NCBI RefSeq assembly: GCF_963583255.1
Contig: NC_084813.1
Location: 5,132,001 to 5,196,000 of the forward strand
DNA length: 64,000 nt
Direction: 5' to 3'
DNA from: Pyrus communis
Lineage: Eukaryota > Streptophyta > Magnoliopsida > Rosales > Rosaceae
Shown: positions 62,990 through 64,000 of the stretch, one piece after another
Layout of the letters: each line of letters opens with the position of its first letter
How positions within the stretch are numbered: position 1 is the first letter of the stretch
Position numbers and translations under genes: made by a program
The notes under the pieces: model-generated
The model's input: the letters and a program-made list of their open reading frames with translations, nothing else
Database searches by the model: none
What the model was told of the DNA's origin: nothing

Positions 62990-64000
<1,011 letters not shown>

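Overview
This is nuclear DNA from a flowering plant. Spliced genes with GT-AG introns are separated by AT-rich intergenic DNA full of LTR retrotransposons, LINEs, TRIMs and MITEs. The genes are typical of land plants: an HDR1-like protein, an At2g24130-type LRR receptor kinase, cytosolic HSP70s ending in EEVD, a TRAPPC12-like protein and an HCT-type BAHD acyltransferase. Several MITE families look like ones I associate with apple and pear, so a woody Rosaceae eudicot is my best guess. That placement is inference.

Layout. 1-5.4 kb: a three-exon minus-strand HDR1-like gene (519-3203) whose first intron holds a MITE and a near-perfect 111-bp hairpin, then a 179-bp tandem duplication and a (TTA)n tract. 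5.4-12.2 kb: a minus-strand multi-exon gene for a proline-rich protein with a C-terminal RING-H2 domain, with a non-coding first exon and a palindromic G-box near the presumed start. 12.4-19.7 kb: a gene-poor block with a long-TIR DNA element, two or three MITE-like elements, and a degenerate LTR-like region holding an 800-bp dimeric minisatellite. 19.8-23.2 kb: a two-exon LRR receptor kinase. 24.5-26.5 kb: a complete small copia-type element with 553-bp LTRs and a GTGGA target duplication.

26.7-43.1 kb: three intronless HSP70 genes. HSP70-A is on the minus strand. HSP70-B and -C are plus-strand tandem copies that share promoter and 3' flank. Between them lie a hAT-type MITE, a Cassandra-like solo LTR carrying a 5S-rRNA-derived segment, a SINE-like element, a gypsy-type LTR and a decayed copia RT. 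43.4-45.3 kb: a TRAPPC12-like gene with an L1-type LINE inserted just upstream. 47.3-51.5 kb: further copia remains and a 148-bp hAT MITE.

51.5-64 kb: a rearranged segmental duplication. The ancestral unit appears to be [small secreted peptide A] - [related peptide B] - [3' exon of HCT]. One copy is decayed: peptide B is a pseudogene and the HCT exon ends at a copia LTR. An RTE LINE and a CDC48 fragment lie between the copies. The other copy has an A gene, a B relative without its splice donor and the intact HCT exon, which runs off the window end. A TRIM carrying a nested gypsy solo LTR sits inside this second copy; the empty target site survives in the first copy.

The host genes do not form one pathway. 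Their neighbourhood is shaped by local duplication (HSP70, the peptide/HCT cluster) and transposon nesting. The most novel item is the tandem family of short precursors with a signal peptide and a hydrophobic C-terminal tail, which I could not assign to a known family.
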